Origin: an uncultured Lachnospiraceae bacterium
Lineage (GTDB): Bacteria; Bacillota; Clostridia; Lachnospirales; Lachnospiraceae
Reading direction: 5' to 3'
Length of the DNA: 47,170 nt
Assembly (NCBI GenBank): GCA_949051815.1
Contig: CARQVR010000022.1
Location: 1 to 47,170, forward strand
Numbering within the stretch: the stretch's first letter is position 1; each line of letters starts with the position of its first letter. The notes under the pieces are model-generated. The model ran no database searches. It saw only the letters and a list, made by a program, of their open reading frames with translations, and was not told the DNA's origin. Both the position numbers and the translations under genes were made by a program. Below, one piece after another: positions 35,823 to 43,298 of this stretch.

Positions 35823-37361
35823 ATGATGACCAATACAGATATATCAGATTTACAACACAAATCTATAAACGATCAAACTTCCAAACGTTTGGGAGACAAT
35901 ATACCCCAATATATGCAACACTCAGAAAAAGAATTGGCTGGTTTCTTTTTCGGTATACGGAAGACAAATGATGGATCAATGCATCATTACATAGGTAAAC
36001 CCCAGAACAAAGATGGTCATATTCTGGTCATTGGTGGGCCTGGTAGTGGAAAATCCTCATGTATTGCTATCCCTACATTGACCACATGGAATGGCACAAT
36101 ATTTGCAATTGACATTAAAGGCGAATTATTCGATCAATATTCTCGATTAAAATCGAAACGCCCAGTCAAAGTGTTCCGCTTTTCAAGGGATACGGCAGAA
36201 AATTGCAGTTATGATCCGTTTAATCTTTTACATGAAGGAGATCCCGATGATCTAGTACAAAATGCACGTGAAATTGCACAGGCTATTATTCCTATACCAC
36301 CTAATATTCCGGAACCATTTTGGTGTCAAGCTGCGCAACACGTATTAACAGCCGTAATTTTGTATGTCTGTGGTATGCATGAAACTGATGAAGATACCGG
36401 AAAAACAATTGAAGGAACTTTCAATCATGCCATGACATTGATACAAACAGAGAAACTATGGGAATTAATTGACGAAATTGGAAACAGTGAGAATGAAGCT
36501 GCCAATATGCATATTAAACAGTTCCGCGAAATTGTAGAACCCGAAGACAATAAAATGCTGACAGCAATTAGCGCGGAATTAAGCAACCGGATTATACCTT
36601 TTGCTACCGACAATCGGATCAAATCTGCTTTCACTAAAGGAGACAACATGATACGATGGGAAGATTTGGAAACTCAAAGTATTTTTATGCAGATACCAGA
36701 GGACAAAATAGGGCAGTGGGATAGCGCCATAACGCTTATGCTCACCCAGCTCATTCGTACTTTGGAGCGCCGCCCTGATAAATACAGCACTAATGGGAAA
36801 AAGCAGTCTTTTCCACCAGTCCTGTTATTGCTCGATGAATTCCCACGTCTTGGAAAAATAGACGTTATCCAAAATGCAATCTCTACACTCCGAAGCAAGA
36901 ATGTGACTATCTGTCTGATGATGCAGAGTCTTTCCCAGCTTGATAAAACTTATGGAATAGAATCACGAAAAATTATTATGGATAACTGTCAATATAAGGT
37001 AATCCTAAATGTCACCGATCCTGACAATCAAAAGATATTTAGCGATATGATAGGAAGTATTAATGTGGAAAAAAGAAGTACTAACGATAGGGTAAATATG
37101 GATAATAGCCCAAGCACTTCAAGCAGTATTATCAAACCCATTAATTGCTCAGATAGTAGAGACGACAAGATATCAACGAGCATAAGTACGAACAGATCAA
37201 CAACCCGTGAACCTATTATCTTCCCACATGAACTGGCTACATTAAAAGATATCCTTCTTATGACACCTGAAGGTTTTTGCCGTGTATACAAATTACCCTA
37301 TTACTGTAAAGAAACACATTATGTTCTTGTCGATTTCTCCCAAAAAACGCTCTTCGATTAA
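35823..37361 (+). CDS. VirD4/TraG-type coupling ATPase lacking membrane segments
   Basis: 512 residues. Walker A VIGGPGSGKSSCIAI near residues 68-82, FAIDIKGELFDQYSR, the Walker B LLLLDEFPRLGKID, and the arginine/sensor stretch LRSKNVTICLMMQSLSQL. These match T4SS coupling proteins, which hand relaxase-bound DNA to a channel. Full-length members start with two membrane helices; this one begins directly with a soluble region, so it would depend on a helper element or is a specialised mobilisation ATPase. AT-rich, unlike the host. GAGGAGGA precedes the ATG. Confidence 0.87.
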   Translation: MMTNTDISDLQHKSINDQTSKRLGDNIPQYMQHSEKELAGFFFGIRKTNDGSMHHYIGKPQNKDGHILVIGGPGSGKSSCIAIPTLTTWNGTIFAIDIKGELFDQYSRLKSKRPVKVFRFSRDTAENCSYDPFNLLHEGDPDDLVQNAREIAQAIIPIPPNIPEPFWCQAAQHVLTAVILYVCGMHETDEDTGKTIEGTFNHAMTLIQTEKLWELIDEIGNSENEAANMHIKQFREIVEPEDNKMLTAISAELSNRIIPFATDNRIKSAFTKGDNMIRWEDLETQSIFMQIPEDKIGQWDSAITLMLTQLIRTLERRPDKYSTNGKKQSFPPVLLLLDEFPRLGKIDVIQNAISTLRSKNVTICLMMQSLSQLDKTYGIESRKIIMDNCQYKVILNVTDPDNQKIFSDMIGSINVEKRSTNDRVNMDNSPSTSSSIIKPINCSDSRDDKISTSISTNRSTTREPIIFPHELATLKDILLMTPEGFCRVYKLPYYCKETHYVLVDFSQKTLFD

Positions 37362-37465
37362 GTTAAAGCGGAAAGTCTGCTAAAGAGGAATACAAAGTTC
37401 ATAACTATCCTTAAACTTTATACACGGTCACCTACATTCTAATAAGAAAGCGAGTTATAGCAAAC

Positions 37466-38317
37466 ATGAATTTTAATTCTGAATGGAATAATTTTATACA
37501 CAGAAGTGAAAATTTTCATTGGGATATCAATATTTCCGAATTGAACTCTACTGAAAATAGGCCCTTTTATGAGACTTTATACAAATTAAGAACCGATATA
37601 ATTAATTTCTTGAAAGAAAGCAGCCTAAGCCGAGAACAAATATTAAAATACATTTTTTCGGTGATATATACTTTTATAGCTATGGGAGTCTTTGAATTTG
37701 CATACTTTTTGAAAGGAGAACCTCTCTATGATAGTGTATATGATTCCTGTCTTTTTACTTCATTATGTATGTATCTACACAACACAAAAAGAATTGATGG
37801 TATATCATTAAGTGAATTTACATATGAAAAATCACCGTATCAATTTAATGTTGAAGGTACAGATAACTATTGCACCCCAGATGATTATCCGAATCTATTA
37901 ACCTCAGATAGTACCAGTTTAAGACAAAAAAGGTATCGTCTGCTATCATCACGTCCAGTTTATACCAGACGTCCTCAATGGTCAGCGATGTCAGAAGACT
38001 CAATATATGAATGGAATTTATATTATATCTTAGAAAGTAATTCTTCTCTTGCTAAAGTAAATGAATGGCGTATAAATCATAATTTAACTGTTGATGAGTT
38101 TGATATTATCAAAGAAACCCATAAACGAATCGGCAATTTGAATAATGATCTAACAAAAGCACTCGGAGCAGAAAAAAATAATAACTACAGAATCAACCTA
38201 AAGAAAGCATATAAACGCTATATATCCAAATTAAGAAAATTGAAATATGAAAATTACTTGAAGCTCCAAAAAGTGCTTTTGTCTTATCATTGTGAAGAAA
38301 AAAATTTTATGGTATAA
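37466..38317 (+). CDS. Unknown protein, possible first part of a frameshifted gene
   Basis: 283 residues. No motif recognised. One hydrophobic stretch near residues 62-84 (LKYIFSVIYTFIAMGVFEFA) could be a membrane segment; the C-terminal part is helical and basic (YKRYISKLRKLKYENYLKLQ). Strongly AT-rich. It follows the coupling-protein gene on the same strand. At its 3' end is a run of seven A (38298-38304); a -1 shift there would join it to the next open frame, which stays open from before that point. Confidence 0.7.
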   Translation: MNFNSEWNNFIHRSENFHWDINISELNSTENRPFYETLYKLRTDIINFLKESSLSREQILKYIFSVIYTFIAMGVFEFAYFLKGEPLYDSVYDSCLFTSLCMYLHNTKRIDGISLSEFTYEKSPYQFNVEGTDNYCTPDDYPNLLTSDSTSLRQKRYRLLSSRPVYTRRPQWSAMSEDSIYEWNLYYILESNSSLAKVNEWRINHNLTVDEFDIIKETHKRIGNLNNDLTKALGAEKNNNYRINLKKAYKRYISKLRKLKYENYLKLQKVLLSYHCEEKNFMV

Positions 38318-38376
38318 GAATATACAGATTAGAAAAGGAATACAAGCCATACAATATCATATATGAAGTAAATCAA

Positions 38377-38793
38377 TTGCTCAAATGCGAAACTGATGGT
38401 GATAAGGATGCTGTTCTGACAAAATCTATCATCCTGAAAGATATTTTTTTCCCCAAATTATACAGGAAACTATTTGATCTTCACGCCTATCCAGATATAG
38501 AATCTTGTGCAAAAAACTTTCAATCACTCAATCATTCAATTGTAATCTCAAGCTGCCTAATCTTTGACGAACTTATAGAAAAAGGGTACTTAGGTGATGA
38601 TTGGAAAGACTTTTTGGATAACATACTATATGAACTAACCGAGAAAGTATTTTACAGTCCAACGGAAATTGATTACACTGTCATTCCAGAATCTCAGGAT
38701 GCATTCATCAAAATTCTTTCTGCCCCTGTACAGGATTTACTTCAAAAAGCAGGAATAACTTTTAACGAAAATGGTGAAATATCTGATTCTTAA
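38377..38793 (+). CDS. Unknown protein, possible second part of a frameshifted gene
   Basis: 138 residues from TTG at 38377; there is no ATG at the start and no convincing ribosome site. The frame is open back to 38296 (after a TGA at 38293), and the upstream residues (RIYRLEKEYKPYNIIYEVNQ) look like real coding sequence. It contains DIFFPKLYRKLFDLHAYPD and an acidic C-terminus. It may be the continuation of the preceding gene rather than an independent one. A terminator follows. Confidence 0.55.
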   Translation: MLKCETDGDKDAVLTKSIILKDIFFPKLYRKLFDLHAYPDIESCAKNFQSLNHSIVISSCLIFDELIEKGYLGDDWKDFLDNILYELTEKVFYSPTEIDYTVIPESQDAFIKILSAPVQDLLQKAGITFNENGEISDS

Positions 38794-38810
38794 ATTATCT
38801 AAATAAATTC

Positions 38811-38862
38811 TCCCACAGGAAATCACAAAGATGTAAATCACGAATTCCTGTGGGAATATTTT
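38811..38862 (+). terminator. Terminator after the unknown gene pair
   Basis: TCCCACAGGAA at 38811-38821 pairs with TTCCTGTGGGA at 38845-38855, followed by ATATTTT. It may also serve the convergent parB gene. Confidence 0.75.
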
Positions 38863-38928
38863 CATCAACATATTTAACACATAAGTCTCAAATTATTATT
38901 TCGCCCGAATGTTTACATACTTTAACAA

Positions 38929-39774
38929 TCACTTTGAGTAACGAGGAATTATCACGTCAGAAGCTACCGGAAGTATCAATGCTTTCAGGACTTGTCGTTC
39001 ATCCCTCTTTACTATTATATCACCATCAATATCAGCATTTCTCTTTGGTAAACTCTTCAACGTATTTAAGTCAAGTTTTCTATCAGGATATTTATTTATC
39101 CCTTTTATCAAGAATCTTATATCAATATCACGCATATTAGAAATTACATAGGCCGCTTCAAAAGTTATTCTTTTTTCATCAAGCAAGCGTACTAAGGAAT
39201 CTAACAACTCATCAGGAAGCTTTATAATACGCCTATATTTACTGAGAGTTGCTGTAGAAATTCCAAGACTACGAGCCATTTTATCCCTTGTAGTAACCTG
39301 TTTAGAATTCTCTTCTAACTTCTGTCTACTTTGGACAGAAGTTTCTCCTTCAACCGGCACATTCTTATTTATTCCTAAATCAGTGCGTTTCCCCTGTTGT
39401 GAATACTCCTTAATCTTTTTTTCACAATATCGAACTGCTTCTATTCTCTGGGCATAATTCCAATCCGAAAAAGATTGCTGATTAAAATTGCTTTCATAAA
39501 AAATTTCTAATGCTTTATCTTCGGTCAGATCATTTTCTATTTTAGCTAGAATAGTGCTATGTCCCAATTCTTTCATCGCTTTAACACGATTATGGCCACT
39601 TATAATCTCATACTTATCTTGATCAACTGGTCGAACAATAATGGGATTAAAAAGTCCGTTTTCCTCAATACTGCACATAAGCAACCGTAATCGCCCTCCT
39701 TCATATGTTCGCCCAGAATGTTTTCCAAAAGGCTGCAAGGAATCAATTAAAATCTCCTTTATTTCACTTTTCAT
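38929..39774 (-). CDS. ParB/Spo0J-family DNA-binding protein
   Basis: 281 residues from ATG at 39774 (GGGAG eight bases upstream). ParB CTPase domain: SLQPFGKHSGRTYEGGRL, then NGLFNPIIVRP and YEIISGHNRVKAMKELGH. The helix-turn-helix is MARSLGISTATLSKYRRIIK. A glutamine/lysine-rich insertion lies between them. The protein would maintain or regulate the element; no ParA gene is in the window. AT-rich. It lies downstream of a 216-bp inverted-repeat segment that may hold its promoter. Confidence 0.92.
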   Translation of the reverse strand: MKSEIKEILIDSLQPFGKHSGRTYEGGRLRLLMCSIEENGLFNPIIVRPVDQDKYEIISGHNRVKAMKELGHSTILAKIENDLTEDKALEIFYESNFNQQSFSDWNYAQRIEAVRYCEKKIKEYSQQGKRTDLGINKNVPVEGETSVQSRQKLEENSKQVTTRDKMARSLGISTATLSKYRRIIKLPDELLDSLVRLLDEKRITFEAAYVISNMRDIDIRFLIKGINKYPDRKLDLNTLKSLPKRNADIDGDIIVKRDERQVLKALILPVASDVIIPRYSK

Positions 39775-39850
39775 AACCACAACTCCCTTCTCCCCTTTTT
39801 ATACTACTATTTATACATTATCACTTTCCTGCTAAAAATAAAAGAACGGC

Positions 39851-39870
39851 ATGGAGCGAGTTCGCTCCAT
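39851..39870. repeat. Perfect short hairpin upstream of parB
   Basis: ATGGAGCGA, two bases, TCGCTCCAT. It could be an operator or ParB-type binding site, or a terminator for leftward transcription entering from the right. Confidence 0.6.
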
Positions 39871-39886
39871 GTCCTACCGTATTTGA

Positions 39887-40102
39887 TTAATTGAATATTC
39901 CGTTGCGAATGTGTACTCCTACCGAAAAATTAAAGCACCGCAAAGCAACTCAGCCCTTGACAAAAGTTCGACTTCCAAATGCATGATAGTCAACCAAAAA
40001 CAAAGGTGCTCTCTGCATCGGAATGTACTGCTTTAAAACTCCGAAAAACACTACTCTGAAAGAACGGAAGGAGTGCACTTTCGCAACGGAATATTCAATT
40101 AA
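39887..40102. repeat. 216-bp segment with long terminal inverted repeats
   Basis: 23-bp perfect inverted arms at 39887-39909 and 40080-40102 extend to 37 bp with three mismatches (39887-39923 and 40066-40102). The interior has further partial self-complementarity (TTAAAGC against GCTTTAA; GCACC against GGTGC) and a TTGACA at 39957. No open frame fills it. It could be a MITE-like element or an invertible promoter cassette. Confidence 0.85.
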
Positions 40103-40373
40103 GTATATAAGTTAAAAATGTAATATTTAAACTTGTAATGAGAAGTAATCCCTCCTATGTAATAAGCAAAATTACTCTCGTTGTAATACATAACCATAGA
40201 GTTCGCAAGCAATACATACGAAATATTCTATATTTAAAATTCATTTCAATTAGTTACAAAATTTTCAAAAAAAGAACAGAATTGCTCTGTCCTTCATTCT
40301 TCAAACCCTTATCTGTAAAATTACTATCCCGCTGGTTTTATAGCGTTATAAACATATATCATTGTTCTATAAA

Positions 40374-40580
40374 TTAGTGATCATCCATATTCTTTAACAA
40401 CATGTCTATCTCTCCCAGACTCATATCTGTCTGTTCCTGTTTTTCTTTGGTATAATCCCCATATCCCATATCATACTGTTGCATAAATTTTACCATTGCA
40501 ACAGGCCCCAGTGCTTCTTGCAATGCTTTCATTCCTGCATTTCTCCCATCTATCGGACTGCTTAAATTAACATCTACCAT
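40374..40580 (-). CDS. Small conserved protein next to the zeta toxin
   Basis: 68 residues. The core GMKALQEALGPVAMVKFMQQ followed by YDMGYGDYTKEK resembles a short protein family seen in many bacteria, with a conserved FxQQ-GxGDYTKER pattern, often near mobile or toxin-antitoxin loci. I do not recall an established function. It starts directly after the stop of a 21-codon frame (TGA then ATG) and follows the zeta toxin on the same strand, so it is likely co-transcribed with it. Confidence 0.65.
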   Translation of the reverse strand: MVDVNLSSPIDGRNAGMKALQEALGPVAMVKFMQQYDMGYGDYTKEKQEQTDMSLGEIDMLLKNMDDH

Positions 40581-40646
40581 TCAGATCACCACCCATACAG
40601 ATCTGTCCATGTCCGCTTCTACGATAATCTTCTTATAAGCCTTCAT
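40581..40646 (-). CDS. Tiny frame of 21 codons, possible gene remnant
   Basis: Reads MKAYKKIIVEADMDRSVWVV plus Ile. The composition looks like the start of a longer protein that was cut off; the next gene starts immediately at its stop. It has no good ribosome site. It could be a leader peptide or a remnant. Confidence 0.3.
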   Translation of the reverse strand: MKAYKKIIVEADMDRSVWVVI

Positions 40647-40665
40647 AGCTAGCTAATTCGGACAT

Positions 40666-41250
40666 TTAATTTACATATCTTATAATTCCGCTCAGTCTTT
40701 CTATATCATCATTACTCCAATACTGATTTTTCCAGTGATAATACTTGTCTTTTCGCTTCTTGAATATACGGAATGGCTCTCTCGTATTATCGTATATATG
40801 CAGGATATCACAAATCTCTACTAACCTTGGAATCAGAGCAAGCGCCTTGTCATATCTTGACCTGATTTTTTCTTCTGGTACACCATGCCCTCCCAACGCT
40901 TCTCTTGCCTGTACTCTCGCAACGTTTATATCTACATTAGATGTCAAAACATAAATGCCCCTTACAAAATATCCCTGTTCTTTCGCTCTTTGCAATAAGA
41001 GCACATTCCGGTCGGTAGACAGCACTGTTTCAAAAGTAAAATCCTTTTTATCATTTATCATGCGCTCCCTCAATTCTTCTGCCTTTACTGCCGCTTCCAG
41101 ATCCGTACACAGGGTAGTTCTTTTGATATCGTCTGCATTGATATACTCGCCCCCGACTTTCGCCATCTGCGTAATAGTCGATTTCCCGCTCCCATTTGGT
41201 CCTGCAAATATAATGACCTCTGGAAGCCTTACCGCATTATTTTCCGACAT
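40666..41250 (-). CDS. Zeta-toxin family kinase
   Basis: 194 residues from ATG at 41250 (GGAGG and GGGAG just upstream). Walker A is FAGPNGSGKST, near residues 16-24, followed by EYINADDI and FTFETVLSTDR, and the substrate-side motif EALGGHGVPEEKIRSRY, all typical of zeta toxins, which phosphorylate UDP-N-acetylglucosamine and block wall synthesis. It lacks a linked epsilon gene of the classic type; instead a 64-residue gene overlaps its start by 14 bases. This would stabilise the element. Confidence 0.92.
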   Translation of the reverse strand: MSENNAVRLPEVIIFAGPNGSGKSTITQMAKVGGEYINADDIKRTTLCTDLEAAVKAEELRERMINDKKDFTFETVLSTDRNVLLLQRAKEQGYFVRGIYVLTSNVDINVARVQAREALGGHGVPEEKIRSRYDKALALIPRLVEICDILHIYDNTREPFRIFKKRKDKYYHWKNQYWSNDDIERLSGIIRYVN

Positions 41251-41431
41251 ACTCCCGCCTCCCATCCGGATATTCAAGATATGCCTTTTTTATCTCATCA
41301 TCGTATCCTGCAATGGGCAGCCCCTTTATTTTTCTCACTTCATTATCTATTCTTATTGACTCCTTGAATCTTATTGTTAATTCTTCATCAGAGATTCCAC
41401 AGGTAGAATCCAATTCATTTATGATTGTCAT
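41237..41431 (-). CDS. Probable antitoxin partner of the zeta toxin
   Basis: 64 residues: a short helical start (DEELTIRFKESIRIDNEVRK) and a compact end with GLPIAGYDDEIKKAYLEYPD and GRREYV. Proteins of this kind precede zeta toxins in Firmicutes; the gene order antitoxin-first with overlap fits a translationally coupled pair. GGAG lies upstream of the ATG. It is not sequence-related to classic epsilon. A palindromic operator-like site lies ~180 bases upstream. Confidence 0.75.
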   Translation of the reverse strand: MTIINELDSTCGISDEELTIRFKESIRIDNEVRKIKGLPIAGYDDEIKKAYLEYPDGRREYVGK

Positions 41432-41612
41432 TAACTATCTCCTTCCTAGCTTCATATATATCAGCGCATAAAACGAGCCCATGATTTGCTTATGATATTC
41501 ACATCCAATCTTCTTGTTTTTTATATTGTACTCTATCTCAGATATTTGTTCAATCACTCTTATTGTCTAACATGTGCCGGATTCCAATTCTATATTATAT
41601 CTATATAATTTA

Positions 41613-41664
41613 GCGGTGGTATCGGGTGGTATGAGCGGTACAGATACCACTATACCACCCCGCC
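41613..41664. promoter_or_regulatory. Nested repeat/palindrome upstream of the toxin-antitoxin genes
   Basis: GGTGGTAT occurs twice (41615-41622, 41625-41632), and the reverse complements ATACCAC and ATACCACC follow at 41644-41650 and 41652-41659. The whole forms a hairpin flanked by GCGG and CCGC. It lies between the DUF6809-like gene and the antitoxin start, so it may be an operator for autoregulation or a terminator of the upstream genes. Confidence 0.6.
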
Positions 41665-41733
41665 AACGCCCACACACCAATATCCAACACAGCAAATCAA
41701 TAAATGACGCAGTAAAAGCCCCGCATATCATTA

Positions 41734-42024
41734 CTATATCATGCGCATAATCTCTTCCATCTCCATCCGCACCCTAATCCCGTCCTCCATCCCGAAACGG
41801 TACGCCACTGCACCATATGCCGCACCACATTCATTATATGCCGTAATGACACGGTCAACAGCTTTTTTCTGTTCAGTTGTAAGGTTTAGGCTGTCCATTA
41901 TGTCCGATGCTGCCTGTTCTTCTGCCAACGCCTCCTGATAATATTTATCCTTTTTTAAAATCTCATCCAGATCTGTCACTGTCCTGTGCGCTGCGATTAT
42001 ATCCAACAATCTGTTTTGCTTCAT
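41734..42024 (-). CDS. DUF6809-like small helical protein
   Basis: 96 residues from ATG at 42024, which has a GAGGCGG site; an in-frame ATG at 42069 adds 15 residues without a site. All-helical: KYYQEALAEEQAASDIMDSL and the conserved-looking end GAAYGAVAYRFGMEDGIRVR. This resembles small mobile-element proteins of the DUF6809 group, function unknown. It lies between DUF5688 and the toxin-antitoxin region on the same strand. Confidence 0.6.
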   Translation of the reverse strand: MKQNRLLDIIAAHRTVTDLDEILKKDKYYQEALAEEQAASDIMDSLNLTTEQKKAVDRVITAYNECGAAYGAVAYRFGMEDGIRVRMEMEEIMRMI

Positions 42025-42193
42025 TCTGTCCGCCTCTTCCCTCTGTATATTTCGCCATTCGTACTTCATCCGGCACTCAGCTCAGATCACATGCGATCGC
42101 TTTCTCTGGTCAAAAGAGGGCATAAAAAGAGTAGCCCATCCTATCCCCGATAAGATTTCCTGCCTTTCATGCCACAACCGCAGTCATCTACTA

Positions 42194-43102
42194 TCATGCA
42201 ACGATCCTCAGCGTCTCCTCATCCCTGCTGTACACATACACATGATAAGATAACCGTTCTTCCATATCGACCTGCGTATCATTGACTTCCCGCACCATTT
42301 TTGCCAGTCCGTCATACGTTTTCGCATCCTTTGGAGGCAGTACGATAGTCTCATGTATAGAACTGGGGAGTACAATAAAGCCGTCACCTACTTTATCCGC
42401 GATCCTCCGCAGGGTTTTCTTATCAAGGATCTCCGCTGCCCCAAACCGTCTGCGGCGATTCGTCAAGATGTACATATCCTTATCCCGTGAAGCATTACCT
42501 TCTTTCTCCTGGAAGGGAATGCCCAGTATGTGTTCTACAATCCTTTCGATCATGATAAGATCAGCCTCCCCTTCAGCGCGCATGTTCATCAGCGCTGTCT
42601 GGTAAATATTTTCTTCTTCCTGCCCCCATATCTCCATATGCCCGTTATGGATGAGGAACGTCCCGATGTCCTCCCGTGCATGGTCTCTGGCAACGGCATA
42701 ATAGACCACCGCCAGATCCAGAAAGTCCCTGTGCGGTATCTTTTCCAGCAGTTCCTTATTCTGCCCCGCATTCACAAGTTTCGGATAAATATCCCCCTGG
42801 ACAGTTTCCCAGTTGCGGAATCCTGACAGATCGACATCCGGCATGTCCTCCTCATATTTCAGGATCAGTCTGTAGACCTCATCCACGATCTCATCAAATT
42901 TCATCCCTTCGGATTCATATTCCCGGTATAACTCATCCAGATATACGCACGGCCCGACATCTGCCTCTTCTTTCACAACCGCGATCCCGGTCTGCTTCGC
43001 ATTATTATTTTTTATCACATCATGTTTCTTTACCTGATATGCACCATCTGCCCTCACGCGGATCTCCTGTAAGATATTTTCTCTAAATTCCTCAAAACTC
43101 AT
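42194..43102 (-). CDS. DUF5688 family protein
   Basis: 302 residues. The start SFEEFRENILQEIRVRADGA, the middle IPHRDFLDLAVVYYAVARDH and the late segment EDRL-like MEERLSYHVYVYSRDEETL match DUF5688, a family of unknown function common on integrative elements of Lachnospiraceae. No membrane segment and no catalytic motif is evident. It is preceded by a three-hairpin tract and the recombination genes. Confidence 0.82.
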   Translation of the reverse strand: MSFEEFRENILQEIRVRADGAYQVKKHDVIKNNNAKQTGIAVVKEEADVGPCVYLDELYREYESEGMKFDEIVDEVYRLILKYEEDMPDVDLSGFRNWETVQGDIYPKLVNAGQNKELLEKIPHRDFLDLAVVYYAVARDHAREDIGTFLIHNGHMEIWGQEEENIYQTALMNMRAEGEADLIMIERIVEHILGIPFQEKEGNASRDKDMYILTNRRRRFGAAEILDKKTLRRIADKVGDGFIVLPSSIHETIVLPPKDAKTYDGLAKMVREVNDTQVDMEERLSYHVYVYSRDEETLRIVA

Positions 43103-43152
43103 TGTTTATCTTTCATCCTCCATTCCAAAATGTTCTTTGCTGAGAAACGAAA

Positions 43153-43271
43153 GCAGAATCGGAGTATTCCTTCGGAAAACTCCTAAATTCTGCCTTACTG
43201 TCAAGGAGTTTGTGACGCTCCATTACAAACTCCCGATTGAAAAGCCAGCACATCAGTGTGGTCTTTCAATC
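43153..43271. repeat. Tract of three consecutive hairpins
   Basis: Stem pairs GCAGAAT.GGAGT/ACTCC...ATTCTGC (43153-43193), GGAGTTTGT/ACAAACTCC (43205-43233) and GATTGAAA.GCC/GGTCTTTCAATC (43235-43271) follow each other with gaps of 11 bases or less. It fills the gap between the Rad52-like gene and DUF5688. The last stem met by leftward transcription is followed by TTTCGTTTCT and could terminate. Confidence 0.7.
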
Positions 43272-43298
43272 TTTTACCCTCCTCCTTCTTTTGTGCGG

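Larger units (their letters stand above)
39781..40373. other. Non-coding region between parB and the small conserved gene
   Basis: About 590 bases without a credible gene. It holds the hairpin at 39851-39870 and the inverted-repeat segment at 39887-40102. The remaining AT-rich ~270 bases (40103-40373) show nothing I can assign. Confidence 0.7.

Noticed and set aside
38850..39140. Plus-strand 96-codon frame overlapping the end of parB
   Set aside because: Antisense to the conserved ParB C-terminus and overlapping the terminator; low-complexity shadow.
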